The position numbers and the translations under genes were made by a program. A stretch of DNA of 64,000 nucleotides, taken from NCBI GenBank assembly GCA_022829145.1, contig CM040746.1, forward strand, positions 36,992,712 to 37,056,711, read 5' to 3'. Of this stretch, positions 1 to 12,300 are shown piece by piece. Source of the DNA: Albula goreensis. Taxonomy: Eukaryota > Chordata > Actinopteri > Albuliformes > Albulidae. How positions within the stretch are numbered: the first letter of the stretch is position 1; each line of letters opens with the position of its first letter. The notes below the pieces were generated by a model that saw nothing but the letters and a program-made list of their open reading frames with translations, was not told the DNA's origin and ran no database searches.

Positions 1-2405
1 TAGCCAGCAAATTTAGAGAGTTAATATATCTCTCCTAAGCCCAAAGAAAGCAGTCAATTATCATATTAATCATCTTGCTAATCATAATCCCAAACGCAAT
101 TGTAATTTTGTCCGCCTAACAAACCTGTGCGACGTCGTGCATTAATTTGTATAAAAATGAAGACTAAGAAGTATATTAAGAATGTTTCTCATGGTTTGAA
201 TATTGCATATATTTTTAATGAGTACTATGTGACTGTAGCTCTTCTCTCTTTCGGGTTTTTAATTTCTGTCATCATACTCAAAATGGGAGAATGCATCTGT
301 GGCATAGGTCCCTTAAGAATAAAGACAATGACTTTTTTTTATTACGGATAAGTAGGCAACCACTTATCACTTCTTAACAAAACATTTATTATATTCATTG
401 GTGCCCTTGTTCTCCCTAAATCTGACCCAGAAAAATGATTAATTAATGATATAATAATAAGTTGCCTATTCCTTCAGTGTAATCCTCTCCTCATGCAATG
501 CCTACATACTTTGTTTACAATTGACTCAATAAAACTATGCTCATCAACAAAACAGCGCTGTTCTGTCCTGTTTAGCTTTTTATTATTCACCTTAAATAAA
601 GATGGCCTCTATGTCCCGCGGCTCCAGCCCCCCCCCCCCCCACCCCATTCTTTAAATAACATAAACAGGCCACTGCCTTGGGGGCTGAACGTGTCACTTC
701 CTGTTTGAGTCATGTCTCCGCATCACTGCCCAGCCCCCACTCTCCGGGGAAGGAAGAGTCTGACGGACCCATCAAATCCATTACGGCGGCTTGCCATCGT
801 CTTACGCAGACCCGCCGTGATTGATAACAAAGCTCCGCTACCTTCGGCCTTCATCCAACTGTGACAAAGCAGCAGAGAGCGTCTGATTTTTTTCACCGGC
901 CTTTTCCATAAATCAGACCCACTCTCGCTCAGCCCATTCCCAGAGAACGATCAAAAGTTTCACAGCTCCAAAAACATATCCAGCTAGGGTGGTGCGATCC
1001 CTGTGTAAAAAATGAAACAACTGGCATCTTCCCATGGCTGTCATTGTAGCATAAAGAGAAATAATAATTACAAAAAAAAAAACAAGCAAAAAGGAAAATG
1101 ATGCACTCTGTTATATGTCAATCATCCTTGCCAGAACTATATATGATATGATGTGATATGATTAATTAATCATAGACATACATACAGAAAAAAAAAATCA
1201 AGAAGTAATCACATTTTCTTAAGAAGTTGTTTTCATTCGGTGTATCAGACATTTCAGCGAAAGATCAAAGTGCTACTTTCTCTGTGAAGAGTGTAAAATA
1301 AGGTTACAGTGCTTAAAATATTAAATTATTGAAAGAGGCTATTTGGCATTTTGGAACTTGTCAGAATGTTCAAAGCAATCTTCTTCAAATAAAGCCCTGT
1401 TTACAACAAAAAGCTCACTTACTCACTTATAAAGGAGACTTAAACTTATGAAAGAGATGTCATGTCTTTTAAGTTAAATGCATTTTTTGGTGGGGAGGGC
1501 AAATTAGGACTTCATTAGTGATATGAAAGTGTTAAAATGGCAGGGAGTATGACCTAATAAGAACTGTCAATGTGTATTTTAACTCACACATGAAAACAGA
1601 GGCTGCTGGAGTTAAGTGTTTCATTATTTTATTCCTACACTGGTGAGAAGAGATCAGAGAACTGAATCTTTCTGTCATTTATTTTGGGTACTCATCATTC
1701 CCCATTTTAAACATGAAAGATAAGTAATTATCTTTAAAAGAGGCAGCGATGAAAGGTACAGCGTTTTTATTCTCTTTTTTGTCCATGCAGATTTTTTTTT
1801 TTTTGTGTGCCATTAAATGCAGAGCAGAGAAGCTGACAGAAATTGGGGAATTAAGGTCTGTAGAAGGCAAATACCTTAAACTGCCCATCTTATTTCATGT
1901 TGGCTGAGGGTCAGTTGCTCATTTGCAATAACCCTTTGAGCCGAAATATTCATTGGTAATAGATTGCTCGGCAGTGTGTTACCTGTAGCAGGTAAAGAGT
2001 AATAACACATCGCGAAATGGATGTTGGGACCTTGAGCTCTCATATTTTTTTTCCCAGCATGAAGAAAATTCAATTCCATGGTATTAGTCTTATGAGGGGG
2101 TATTAGTTAACCTTGTCTCCTGAAGAGTGTTTGTAAATGTCATTCCATTCATTTTGGAGTTATAAGATGGAAATGTGTCTGAGGTCCTGAGAGGGGAATT
2201 GTTGAAAGTTGTCAGAAGCGAAACGCTTGTGATCAGACGACCGTACACCACCCCCCCCACCCCCCATCCCCCAGCCTCACCTGGCTCAGACTGATACAGT
2301 CTTTTATGGCCCATAAAAAACCATCCAGATCTTACAAAAAAAATCACAGTAATCTATACCTCTCCAAATCCCATATCTTGTTTTTTTTTAAATATCATGA
2401 CATAG
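1..2405. other. Unique noncoding DNA, no gene recognised
   Basis: I see no credible exon here. Contents are AT-rich unique sequence, a C homopolymer tract near 629-643, a C-rich stretch near 2251-2272 and short A or T runs. Two parts (about 765-965 and 1860-2080) are less AT-rich, repeat-free and rich in homeodomain/HMG-like words, so they could be regulatory. The short open frames have no codon structure I can recognise. Confidence 0.6.
765..965. promoter_or_regulatory. Candidate conserved noncoding element
   Basis: This is a repeat-free stretch, more GC-balanced than its flanks, containing TGATTGAT (a PBX/MEIS-like word), AACAAAG (a SOX/TCF-like word) and GATCAAAAG (TCF-like). Such composition is typical of vertebrate developmental enhancers. 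Conservation cannot be seen in a single sequence, so the call is inference only. Confidence 0.22.
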
Positions 2406-2406
2406 A

Positions 2407-2449
<43 letters not shown>

Positions 2450-2509
2450 TTGATTGATTGATTGATTGATTGATAGATAGATGATCAGTCAATAAATCAA
2501 TCAATCACT
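2406..2509. repeat. Compound GATA / TTGA / TCAA microsatellite
   Basis: A run of about eleven GATA units passes directly into TGAT units and, after a short gap (GATCAGTCAATAA), into ATCAATCA units. The TGAT block and the ATCA block are inverted relative to each other and could pair as a hairpin. Confidence 0.9.
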
Positions 2510-2789
2510 CATGGTGCAACTTTAATTGTTCTTTGACCACACCTGGTCCAGTTTCAGGAGGTATATTAAGAGCAAGATCAGAGAAAGACAAGGTGGCATA
2601 CATATTCAGGGACAAGCTGTGCTGTGCTACTTTTAGTTTTAGCTTTATCCATATTATTGTTCAATTGAGATACTCCCATGACAAATGACCACAATAAGTT
2701 ACAAAACTGCTAGCCAAACAATGTTTTAGCCATACAGCTGCTGTATGTAGACCACCAATCTTTCTAGTCAAAAGGCCATCTAACAGCCA

Positions 2790-3050
2790 TCTGTAGCGGA
2801 TGAATCAGACTAGACAAGCTAATGTTTCCCAGGTGTTTCAGATGGGACTAGTTAGCTTGCTAATGTTTCCAACATTTACTGTACAGCACAAGTTAAGATT
2901 ATAATTTTTCTCAGGTGTATCAGATGACACCATGTGAGATGTTAATGCATCTTAAGTGTATGAAATGGGAATAACTATGATGCTAATATTTCTTAGGTGA
3001 ATCAGATGGGACCAGTGAAGATGCCATTGTTTGCAAGGTGTATTTTTCTC
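2790..3050. repeat. Degenerate tandem repeat, about 50-60 bp unit
   Basis: Related blocks recur with the core 'GCTAATGTTTCYYAGGTG' followed by 'CAGATGGGAC'. Copies around 2820, 2860, 2915, 2980 and 3035 differ at many positions, so this is an old array. It has no coding potential. Confidence 0.6.
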
Positions 3051-5017
3051 TGCATATCCAAAGACAAGATGTCCAGGTAATTAGCTATCCATTGTGACCG
3101 CAGGCTCACTTCAGGAAGATAAAACAGAATACAGACTCAAGTCATTTATATTCTGTTTCTCTAGCACACGCTCGATTGCTCCAAGCTATATCCATTGCTC
3201 TGGAGTTTGATCCCTAACAGGGCAATTGTTACTCCTGCATTCACATTTCATTATGTATTTATTTATTTATTTAGAATGCCATTTGTTTTATTCAGTTCAT
3301 TGCTCAACCAGTGATACAAAAATACTTACTTTTCAGTCGTCTGGCATTTGCAAAAAAAAAAAAAAAAAGTCCTTGTTTTTGCACTTTGAAGTAAAGCAGT
3401 TTATCATATTATACCGTACAATTTGTATTTTATTTGTATTTATTACCATATGTGCTATTGCATGAATTTAATATCTTATCATAATACACGAGTATGGAAG
3501 GGAAAAAAGGATAAAAAAAGAACATACAGTCACCTACCTGGGTGTTGGTCGATCACATATGTCTCGTACAGGCTGTATGTTGCATGAGAGAGTGCACATG
3601 CCCCCCTGCTTCCACAGGAGAGACACTCACTCACAAGAATTTCAATCAACTGTCAGTCGATGGAAATCGACACATAAGTGGCAGGTCAGGGCACAGGGGA
3701 CAGCTTATGACAATTACCCCAGTAGAGGGGCAGGTAAACCTGGAGGAGGCAGATAAGTGAGTGGGCAGAAACTGGAGCGATTTGACTTTTACAGCGAAGC
3801 GGTGCTTATACGTATCCTTTAAACATAACCTTTAAAGACACATCTCACGAGTCACTGTAGCGCGACTGTCCCACCTGGACGATGAGGCACGCGTTTAATA
3901 CTCCTTTATGTTTGCTGTACTAAGATGAAAGTGGCGTGACAAACAGTAAAAATGGAAATATTATTATTAAAAAACAAACATTTTACCTAAAATGTTTTCC
4001 ATACAGTGTTGACTGGACTGGAATATCTGAGCTGTTTCATCCACATACTCATCAATATCTCTAAATTAATACAAGGCAGACCTAGCTGTGAAATATTTGA
4101 TAATAGTACAAATAAATTAAATATATTCTATCTAATTTAATACATTTATCTTGAACCCCAGTATGCACATCAGTGCATATCAATGCATGCAGAAGGCAAT
4201 TTTATAATGTTATATAAGGCATGCACAACAAAGCCGTCAATTGTAGGATCCATGTGATGGATCTGTTATATTCATACAACGTTAGAGTATAATCCATACC
4301 CCTTTCCGCACATTTCCATTGTTCATGCCCCTGACAGCACTGCAGGATTTGGGAGGATTAACCACAAGGGAGCTTAATAACTTTTCCACTTTTATAACGG
4401 GGATTTTACCTCCAATTCATTTATTCTTCCCGAACAAAAGCGACTCTAAACTATTAAATGTCCGATAATCCACTAGATAAAAGCATTCCCTCATTAATGT
4501 CGCATTCTATCTAAAGAGGTGTCATGAAATTCATAATCCTCTCTCCCGCTCACAGGAAGAGGTGTACAGTAGAATGAGAAGAAGATGGAATTTAACACGT
4601 TCACATAAACGCACCTCCTTGGTTTTAGAGAGGAGGCATTACCTTATATGTTTTAAAGATCTTCTTCATATGTTTCCAGAGACCATGAAACCGTGCCGTA
4701 GTAATTGTGTGTATTCTAATAGATCCTCTCTACACACCCGTAGAAATCACGAGTTTAACCATGCGCTATTTCTGTTTACATCTTTACAATATAAAGGTGC
4801 TCCTTCTGTAAGCCAAAGTGTGAACCCTGCACTCAGGTCTTCAAGTCCCGGTTGCATCTTCCCACACTGGTGAAGCAACACTTGGTCCCTGCCAGGGAAT
4901 GGCAAGCCAGCTAGCACCACTGGTCTTGTTGCTCTACAGCGGCCATGTCTGGTCAGGCCATGCAGATGCTCAAGCTGAGAACATGCTGACATCATAATCC
5001 TGCGACAACATGGGATT
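3051..5017. other. Unique noncoding DNA
   Basis: No gene recognised. Holds a short ATTT microsatellite near 3247-3272, an A16 tract near 3352-3368, and AT-rich unique sequence. The short open frames at 3542-3760 and 4562-4873 lack recognisable domains. A 30-bp stretch at 4862-4895 recurs at 11041-11085. Confidence 0.6.
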
Positions 5018-5019
5018 TA

Positions 5020-5253
5020 CAGTTAAAAAAAAAAAAAAAAAAAAGGTTGTGAACCCTTGTTGATTAGCAGGATTTCTGTATTACATGATAACTGAATGTT
5101 TTCAATGAAGACATGGAAATTACAGCTGCTTTTGTGTTCAGTTTGAGTTTGTCTATAATTGTGACTTGGATGAAGATCAGACCACATTTTATGAGTAATC
5201 AGTGCAGAAGTCCTGGTAATTCCAAAGGGTCCAATAACAATTTCTTGAAACTG
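5020..5253. mobile_element. Non-autonomous Tc1/mariner-type MITE
   Basis: The element is bounded by TA dinucleotides (5018-5019 and 5254-5255), the target duplication expected for Tc1/mariner. Each end starts with CAGTT and runs into the same internal word, GTGAACCCTT at the left and, on the opposite strand at the right, GGACCCTTTGGAATTACC. The right half also carries GATGAAGATCAGACCACATTTTATG, split here by position 5172-5196, which matches the long inverted terminal repeats of common teleost Tc1 elements as I know them. It is only 234 bp and has no transposase frame, so it is a deleted or miniature copy. The left end is interrupted by an A20 run. Confidence 0.85.
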
Positions 5254-5255
5254 TA

Positions 5256-6054
5256 TGTGATGGTTGTAGTGCTGGAAACTTGTAAGGACAGGAGGAGGTG
5301 TTGGTAAGTTCCTCTTGTTTAACAACATGGGGTCTAACCATTTAACGGTGCACTTCCACCTGTTTAACATGTAGTCCACCTATTTAACTGTCTACTAGTT
5401 TGTCCACTGCATGGATAAGTTTAAAATGTGTCCGGTTGCTTCTAAATATCAGAAATTCTATATTAGGTACAAATCAAAATGATCATAGATGCATAACCTG
5501 CGACGTAGTTCAGCCCATCTAGCACCCTCTCACCTTATCAACATTACCCATCAGCTATTTCTTAGTACTGGATTTCAAATGAAACACAGAATACAAATAA
5601 TTTAACATGGACTCAAAATGTATCCAATACTATGGATGCAAATATAAACATGCATAATATTTTACTACAACTCCATGCCGGTCTAAAAGCCTTGACTTAT
5701 TATTATTCATTTCCCCCACATCTGGGTGTTTGGTCAGCTATATTTTCATTGATTCATGTCTCAGTGGCTGAAAGGTGTTTTTCTTTCCCCGTGTTAGAGA
5801 TGAAATGAAATTCTCTCATGTAAATATGAAACACCTCGCCGTACGCCTCTGTGCCAGTGACATTAACGCGGCGAATGGAGTTCATTGGGTAGGCCAGACA
5901 AGCGCAGTGTGTGACACGGAGAGACCTTGAGTGTCACACATCAGGCGAGAGAGTCACACACTGAGAATCAATCTCAGACATGCACACACGGCTCATGAAA
6001 TCACATGCATCTCTGTGATAGCAGTCCAGCTGGATTTTCCATGAATTTGAAAAT
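5256..6054. other. Unique noncoding DNA
   Basis: No gene or repeat recognised. AT-rich. A moderately CpG-containing stretch lies near 5830-5945, where short GAGTCACACA and GTGTCACACA words repeat. Confidence 0.6.
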
Positions 6055-6715
6055 AATTACGGCAGGGTTTTAATACGGTGGATATTTTAATACAACATAG
6101 TTGTATGTTTGAATGCAGCAGGGTTTTTAAATGGTGGGTTCTAATAAGGTAGGGTTTTAGAATAGTGAGGTTTAATTTTGGCATGGTTCTACTTTGTTAT
6201 GGTTTTAATATCGCGGGGTGATAACATGGCAGGTGTAGTTTAATACAATAAGGTTTTAATATGGTTAGGTTCAAGACTGGACTCTAGTATTGCATGGCTT
6301 ATATACAGCTTTAATACAGCAAGGTTTTAATATGGTGGAATTTCACTATGGCTAGGTTCCAATACAGCAGGGTTTTAATATGGTGGAATTTCGCTATGGC
6401 TGGGTTCAAATACAGGAGGGTTTTAATTTGGTGGGGTTTCACTATAGCTGGGTTCCAATACAGCCGGGTTTTAATACAGCAAGGTTTTAATAGGGTGGGG
6501 TTTTACTATGGCTGGGTTAAAATACAGCAGGGTTTTAGGATGGTGGGGTTTCACTATAGCTGGGTTCTAATACAGCAAGGTTTTAATAGAGTGGGGTTTT
6601 ACTATGGCTGTGTTCTAATATGGTGGGGTTTAAAATCGAAGATTTGGGTTTTAATACAGGAGGGTTCTAATATAGCAGGATTTTAGTAAGGTGTGGTGCT
6701 AATATGGCAAACATA
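6055..6715. repeat. G/T-rich tandem array, 15-16 bp monomer with higher-order 45-48 bp unit
   Basis: The word GGTTTTAATA followed by CAGCA or TGGTGG recurs dozens of times, alternating with GGTTTCACTATGGCT and GGTTCYAATACAGCA. Groups of three monomers make a higher-order unit best preserved between about 6310 and 6620. Left-hand copies are more degenerate. One frame (6348-6686, plus) stays open for 112 codons only because the monomer lacks stops in that phase; it encodes repeating AGFQYSRVLIWWGF-like peptides and is not considered a gene. Confidence 0.88.
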
Positions 6716-8109
6716 GTCCTCCTTGTGACAATTCCATCAGCACAACCCCCCACCTCCATTTTATACCAAACACCCCCACCACCCCTCAGAACCTGAGATG
6801 GACAATGTCAGCATATTATTACTAAAAGAAAATCAAAGATCACTGTAAACAAAGAGAGGTGAAACATCAGTGATTGCTGTTTTATTCTGAACAAAACAAC
6901 ACGCAGCAACCTGCCAGGGAACCGCTGTTTCATTAAATACCTGTCATTCAGAAAACACTTTAAATAAATAGCTATTAGGGAAGAAATTATTATCAAACTT
7001 TTGGGTGTTTGTAATTGCGCTTTTCAAAGTGGCATGAGGTTGGTATATACAAACATTTATGAATGCTTAGGGACAAGCATCCATATCACAGTGGTAGAGT
7101 AATTAAAATCATGTTCTGGAGTAAGCTGGTTATGATTTAATACTTTAACAGAATCTATCTACTAGAGAAATACTGTTCTGTTTTGTAACATTAACTCTAT
7201 GGTTTGCCTATTTGTGACCAAGTGTAGAATATAATGGGCAGTGTTGTATTGTTAAAATAAGAGCAGGAGAAAAATAGAATTGTTAAATATATCCCAGTGT
7301 TAGTATAGTGGGTTTGGTGTTGAAAAGCCAAGCCAGAAACTCTGTTGAGAGCACCCTAGCCTCAACGGACTACCTCACTCTTAAATTTCAAGACTGTCTG
7401 TTACAAAGAAACCAGCTTTCAAACAACAAAAGCCATGTTTAGTACTGGATCAATGAGCAAATTTAAATGTGTAATATCCCACAGCAAGTAAAAAAATAAT
7501 AATAAAAAATAAATAAATAAAAAGAGAGATAACTGAAATGAAGTGGAAATGCTCCGATGGTGTCTGCATAGAGGCTCAGTGTTGTGAGGGACAGCGCGAT
7601 CAGTAATCTATCTAACCCTGAGATAATGAATGGGAGGCTCACCCCTTTAGTCTCCCTAATTCATATTTCTAAGGTTGCCTTTCAAGGTGCAGATAGACTT
7701 AAGTAATCACCTGGGATTAATATTTCAGCTGCGCCCCAGTGCAGGTAATTTGTTATAAGATAATACAGTCAGGCTTGTTATTTTATACCTCAGTGGGCTT
7801 AATTATGGCTTGATCCAACCCAATGAACCTTTTCCGCCTGGGGCCCCACCTATCGCCGGGACCCTGGTGTCAGCCTTCGCCGGTGCCTGGACGCGGCGCC
7901 GGGGATAAGGGGAACACTTGTAGAGATCTGACTGAGGATTTGTCTCAGAGGGACGTGCTGTCAGATTAATCCCGCCGTTGCTCGGCCTGCCCGCGCCACA
8001 GGTGTGGCAAACGCCACCTGCTCCTGCTGGAGTCCTGGATCAACAGCTGTCAGGCCACGCTGAGTGAGCATGCCAGAGGTGCCTCCAATGCTCGGGCACT
8101 GAGACGCCA
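6716..8109. other. Unique noncoding DNA with a possible regulatory part
   Basis: No gene recognised. The first kilobase is AT-rich. From about 7600 the base composition becomes balanced and includes a GC-rich patch (about 7815-7905). Confidence 0.55.
7600..7990. promoter_or_regulatory. Candidate conserved noncoding element
   Basis: Repeat-free and compositionally unlike its AT-rich flank. It contains GGATTA at 7713-7718 and TAATCC at 7967-7972, both K50 homeodomain (OTX/PITX-like) words, plus TAATTA-like and TTATAAGATAATA words. It grades into the minisatellite on its right. The regulatory role is inferred from composition only. Confidence 0.25.
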
Positions 8110-8923
8110 TTAAAGGCATGAAACACAGGTACAAAGGTACTGGTAGACCTGAGGCAGAAGCAAAGTGAGACCGGAAACACAGGCACAGACAGATGTAAAG
8201 CAGAGGCATTGAAACAGAGAGCGCTGAAGGAGAGGCATAGAGAGACTTGAAACAGAGGCACAGAGAGAGAGCTGAAATACAGGTACTGACAGATCTGAAG
8301 CAGAGGCACGGAGAGAGAGCTGAAATACAGGTACTGACAGATCTGAAGCAGAGGCACAGAGAGAGAGCTGAAGCACAGGTACTGACAGATCTGAAGAAGA
8401 GGCACAGAGAGAGAGCTGAAATACAGGTACTGACAGATCTGAAGCAGAGGCACGCAGAGAGCTGAAGCACAGGTACTGACAGATCTGAAGCAGAGGCACA
8501 CAGAGAGCTGAAGCACAGGTACTGACAGATCTGAAGCAGAGGCACGCAGAGAGCTGAAGCACAGGTACTGACAGATCTGAAACAGAGGCACACAGAGAGC
8601 TGAAGCACAGGTACTGAAAGATCTGAAGCAGAGGCACACAGAAAGCTGAAGCACGGGTACTGACAGATCTGAAGCAGAGGCACACAGAAAGCTGAAGCAC
8701 AGGTACTGGCAGATCTGAAGCAGAGGCACACAGAGAGCTGAAGCACAGGTACTGACAGATCTGAAGCAGAGACACACAGAAAGCTGAAGCACAGGTACTG
8801 ACGGATCTGAAGCAGAGACACACAGAAAGCTGAAGCACAGGTACTGACAGATCTGAAGCAGAGGCACAGAGAGACCTGAAGCACAGGTACTGACAGATCT
8901 GAAGCAGAGGTACACAGAAAGCT
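8110..8923. repeat. Minisatellite, 46-bp unit (some copies 48 bp)
   Basis: About 17 copies of a unit built from CTGAAGCACAGGTACTGACAGAT and GAAGCAGAGGCACACAGAGAG (joined). Copies from about 8255 rightward are highly similar; those before are degenerate. Several copies carry an extra GA, giving 48 bp. Because 46 is not divisible by three, the same text is read in all three minus frames in turn, and all three remain open for 240-307 codons with Cys/Leu/Ser-rich peptides. This is a property of the repeat and not evidence of a protein. Confidence 0.95.
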
Positions 8924-9352
8924 ACCTTTTATTCTTTAAACCATCTGCATCAGAGCTTTAACTGTGCGCCTTTTATTCTTTAAACCACCTGGATCAGAGC
9001 TTTAACTGTGCACCTTTTATTCTTTAAACCATCTGGATCAGAGCTTTAACTGTGCATCTTTTATTCTTTAAACCATCTGCATCAGAGCTTTAACTGTTTT
9101 ATTCTTTAAACCATCTGCATCAGAGCTTTAACTGTGCGCCTTGTATTCTTTAAACCATCTGCATCAGAGCTTTATCTGTGCACTTTTTATTCTTTAAACC
9201 ATCTGGATCAGAGCTTTAACTGTGCACCTTTTATTCTTTAAACCATCTGCATCAGAGCTTTAACTGTGCACCTTTTATTCTTTAAACCATCTGCATCAGA
9301 GCTTTAACTGTGCGCCTTTTATTCTTTAAACCATGTGCATCAGAGCATGACA
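8924..9352. repeat. Minisatellite, 44-bp unit
   Basis: About ten copies of a unit that starts ACCTTTTATTCTTTAAACC and ends CAGAGCTTTAACTGTGC. One copy near 9090-9100 has lost about eight bases. The array begins exactly where the 46-bp minisatellite stops, with no unique spacer, and ends in GTGCATCAGAGCATGACATGG. Confidence 0.95.
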
Positions 9353-12300
9353 TGGTCACTGCCATGGCAACACATGCAGCCAGCTTGGTGAGAAGTGGGT
9401 GGGGGACACACACAGCTGTCCTTATTAAATAATTAAATATGAGTCATTTTAAACATATACCCTGCAAAGGATATTTTTACTTACATTTACTCTATGTACA
9501 CCTTACATAGATTTCTTGAACACTTTCACAATGCAAGAGCCTTAAATGTTTAAATTAACATTGTCCTGTGATGAGTCTTGTCAAAATGAATAAAGAGAGA
9601 AATAATTATCTACAGGCATTACTCATGTCTGCTTTCTAACACCCAGCATCGCATAACTCACTGGAATTACCAGAGCACAATTATTAAGTCATACCAGTCT
9701 GTAAAACTTTCAGTGATTAATTCTTAAGAAAAAAAAAATATGGTTTTTAAAAAGACATCACTTGTATGAGCAGTAAAACAAATATATAGGCCATTATTTA
9801 TAATTACAAGCTGCAGTTTATTTAAACAACAGCACCCTCCCATGTAATATACTGTAAACAAGCAGAGATGCAAAATTATTACTAAAGAATGTATGTACAT
9901 AAGAAAAATATTACATTCTGTGCTTCTTTGTTTCTTTGTGTGCTACAGACACAGAATATAATTAGCCATACTGTCTTTCATAATGAACGAAAAGCATCTA
10001 GTAAGCTTGTTCCCTTTGCCTCCAGTTAATTTGTGCAACCAGCTCAATTCTCAACACTGAAACTGGTTTTAATGCCCACAGCAACAGTTTGCGCTACCGC
10101 TCATAAATGTGACAAAACAGGATGAAACGCTACCTAATTAAGACACACCTGTTCATATTTCACCTTAGGTTTCACTCGGCCTGATGCCTCAAACTTAGAA
10201 CGTCCAGCCTTCTACAATCAAAACGTTTGACTTCAGTAATATGGTCACTCCTTCAGCACACTTGTAGCCACCACAAACATTTAAATATGATGCAACGGAA
10301 AGCAAATGCAGAAGTAATCAAGCTGTGCAGATCAAAAGGCGGATGTCCAAATCAATTATAGCGGGTCTTTACTACGCTGTGCAATGCAGACATGGAGAAG
10401 TGTGGCCTGGTCATTGAGGACACCCAGAATTATTTCCTTTATAAGAATGTAAAGGGATAAAAGTTTGTTTGCCACCAGTCCATGCCTGTTTAAAATGAAG
10501 GACGTTTGTCTGGCAACAGATTGAAATACACTGTTTTATTTCACAGGCAAGCATTTGGAGCAGCTAAGAAACATACAATGACTAACTGCCCTGCTTCCAA
10601 TCCAGGTTATGTACTGACTATGAGCAGGGATCCAAAAACAATGCTAATTTTTGCAATATTTCTCAATGGACAGCGGATATTTTCAGGATGTATTCCTATA
10701 TATTATGTGTGCCACTGCTAGTATTTTTAAAGATCTCAATCTCCATTAGGCTGATTGATGGTCAGGTAAAGCACTCAAGACGGGGACATTCAGCGTCTCT
10801 GTAAGACATGAATATGTCAGGGAAAACTCCCGCGAATCCGGGACAGGTGGAAACTCTAAGATTGATGAGCTCGATGACCTATGTCATTTTTCATATGTCA
10901 TCTCCCTTCTGTATATGAATATGAATATCTGCAACCTATGTCCGCTTCATGCTTATGGCCCATATACGATGGGAGTAGGGTAGCCATCCTGTGGGACCTA
11001 AGTTCCCTAAGACGATGAAGGCAAAGGATCTCCTTTTTCTACACTGCTGAAACCTGTTAGGAGCAACACTTGGTCCTCGCCAGTAGGCATGTTTAGCCCT
11101 CTTAGGTGTCTGGAGATTCTGCCTGTTTTTTTTTTTTTCTCTTTTCTTACCCTCTGGCTCATCACAGTGTAAATATGTCTGGGTTTACCTTTCGGCTCTC
11201 TGTCTCAGAAATATCCACCGCAGAAGATGGCCCTGATGAGAGCGCGGTACCTTCCACTCCCACCGTGTGATCCCGTGTCCTCACTGTTACCTTCTGCCTC
11301 TGCTGCCTCAAAAAAAATTCATTTGAATGCGTTGTCGAACGGACTGCGCCATGCTCCCAAGCTGATTTACTTTAAATACATGACAAGGTAAGACCATGTT
11401 TTAATCCAGTGGGATCACAGCACATCTGGGCCTTTGGCTGCACAGCTGCTGCTACTGCGTCTTATTATAGCCTGGACTCAGGAGCCGGCAGCCACACCTC
11501 ACACCATGCCTTTAAATCCATCCCAGATGGTATACGCAAATCTGCTATTTTAATTATTATTAGTAAATTGAAATGCAATTTATGCTTACGATAATGATGA
11601 AAGACCATTTTATATGACATGAAAATTGTACTTCAAACTCCACATCCTGGGACCGATGAGTTGGTACAATGTTCTGCTTTTAGCAGAGGTGTGACTAAGT
11701 GACAGATTGTGATTTAAAAAATAACCGGGCCGAAAAACAAGAGAGAAGGACCAGTAGAACCTGGATGCTCCGCATCACAAATTCGGGTTGGTTAACTGTT
11801 ACATCTGTATAGTTTTGCCTGCGCTATGTTTCTTCTCCCCCTCCCTTTTTTTTTTTTTGTGTGTGAGTTATTTCCAGGACTGTCAGGTAGTGAGCTCCGC
11901 CTGTTCCGCCAGGATTGGCTGCTGGATTGAAGGCAGCGTTTCCGACTTGAAGAGGGGAAGAGGTCGGGCTGTAGAAGGGGTGGAGGCTCGTTTTCAGTTG
12001 TGCTCTGATGAGAGACAATGTGGGCCTTTGTTCACTGCTTAGCAGCTACTCTTGCCAGCTTGCCCAGAGCTTTTGTGTGTACTTAGGTTACATTCTCTGT
12101 CTTGTTTATGATTATTATTCTTTTTTATGTTAAATAAAATCCCTTTAAACATTATTGCATTTTTGTGTTTGTCTGGCTGAGCGGCTCTGGTTTAGCCTAT
12201 TTCTTTTGTTTGCGCCCCTGACCCTAGACAGGGATGTAACATAACCCTGGTTCAGGAGAACCACAGTTGCGTTTTTTTTTTTTTTTTATCTTCATAATCT

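Noticed and set aside
7961-8915. Minus-strand frames of 307, 291 and 242 codons rich in Cys, Leu and Ser
   Set aside because: Three overlapping frames carry the same text because a 46-bp unit rotates through all phases. No independent sign of coding.
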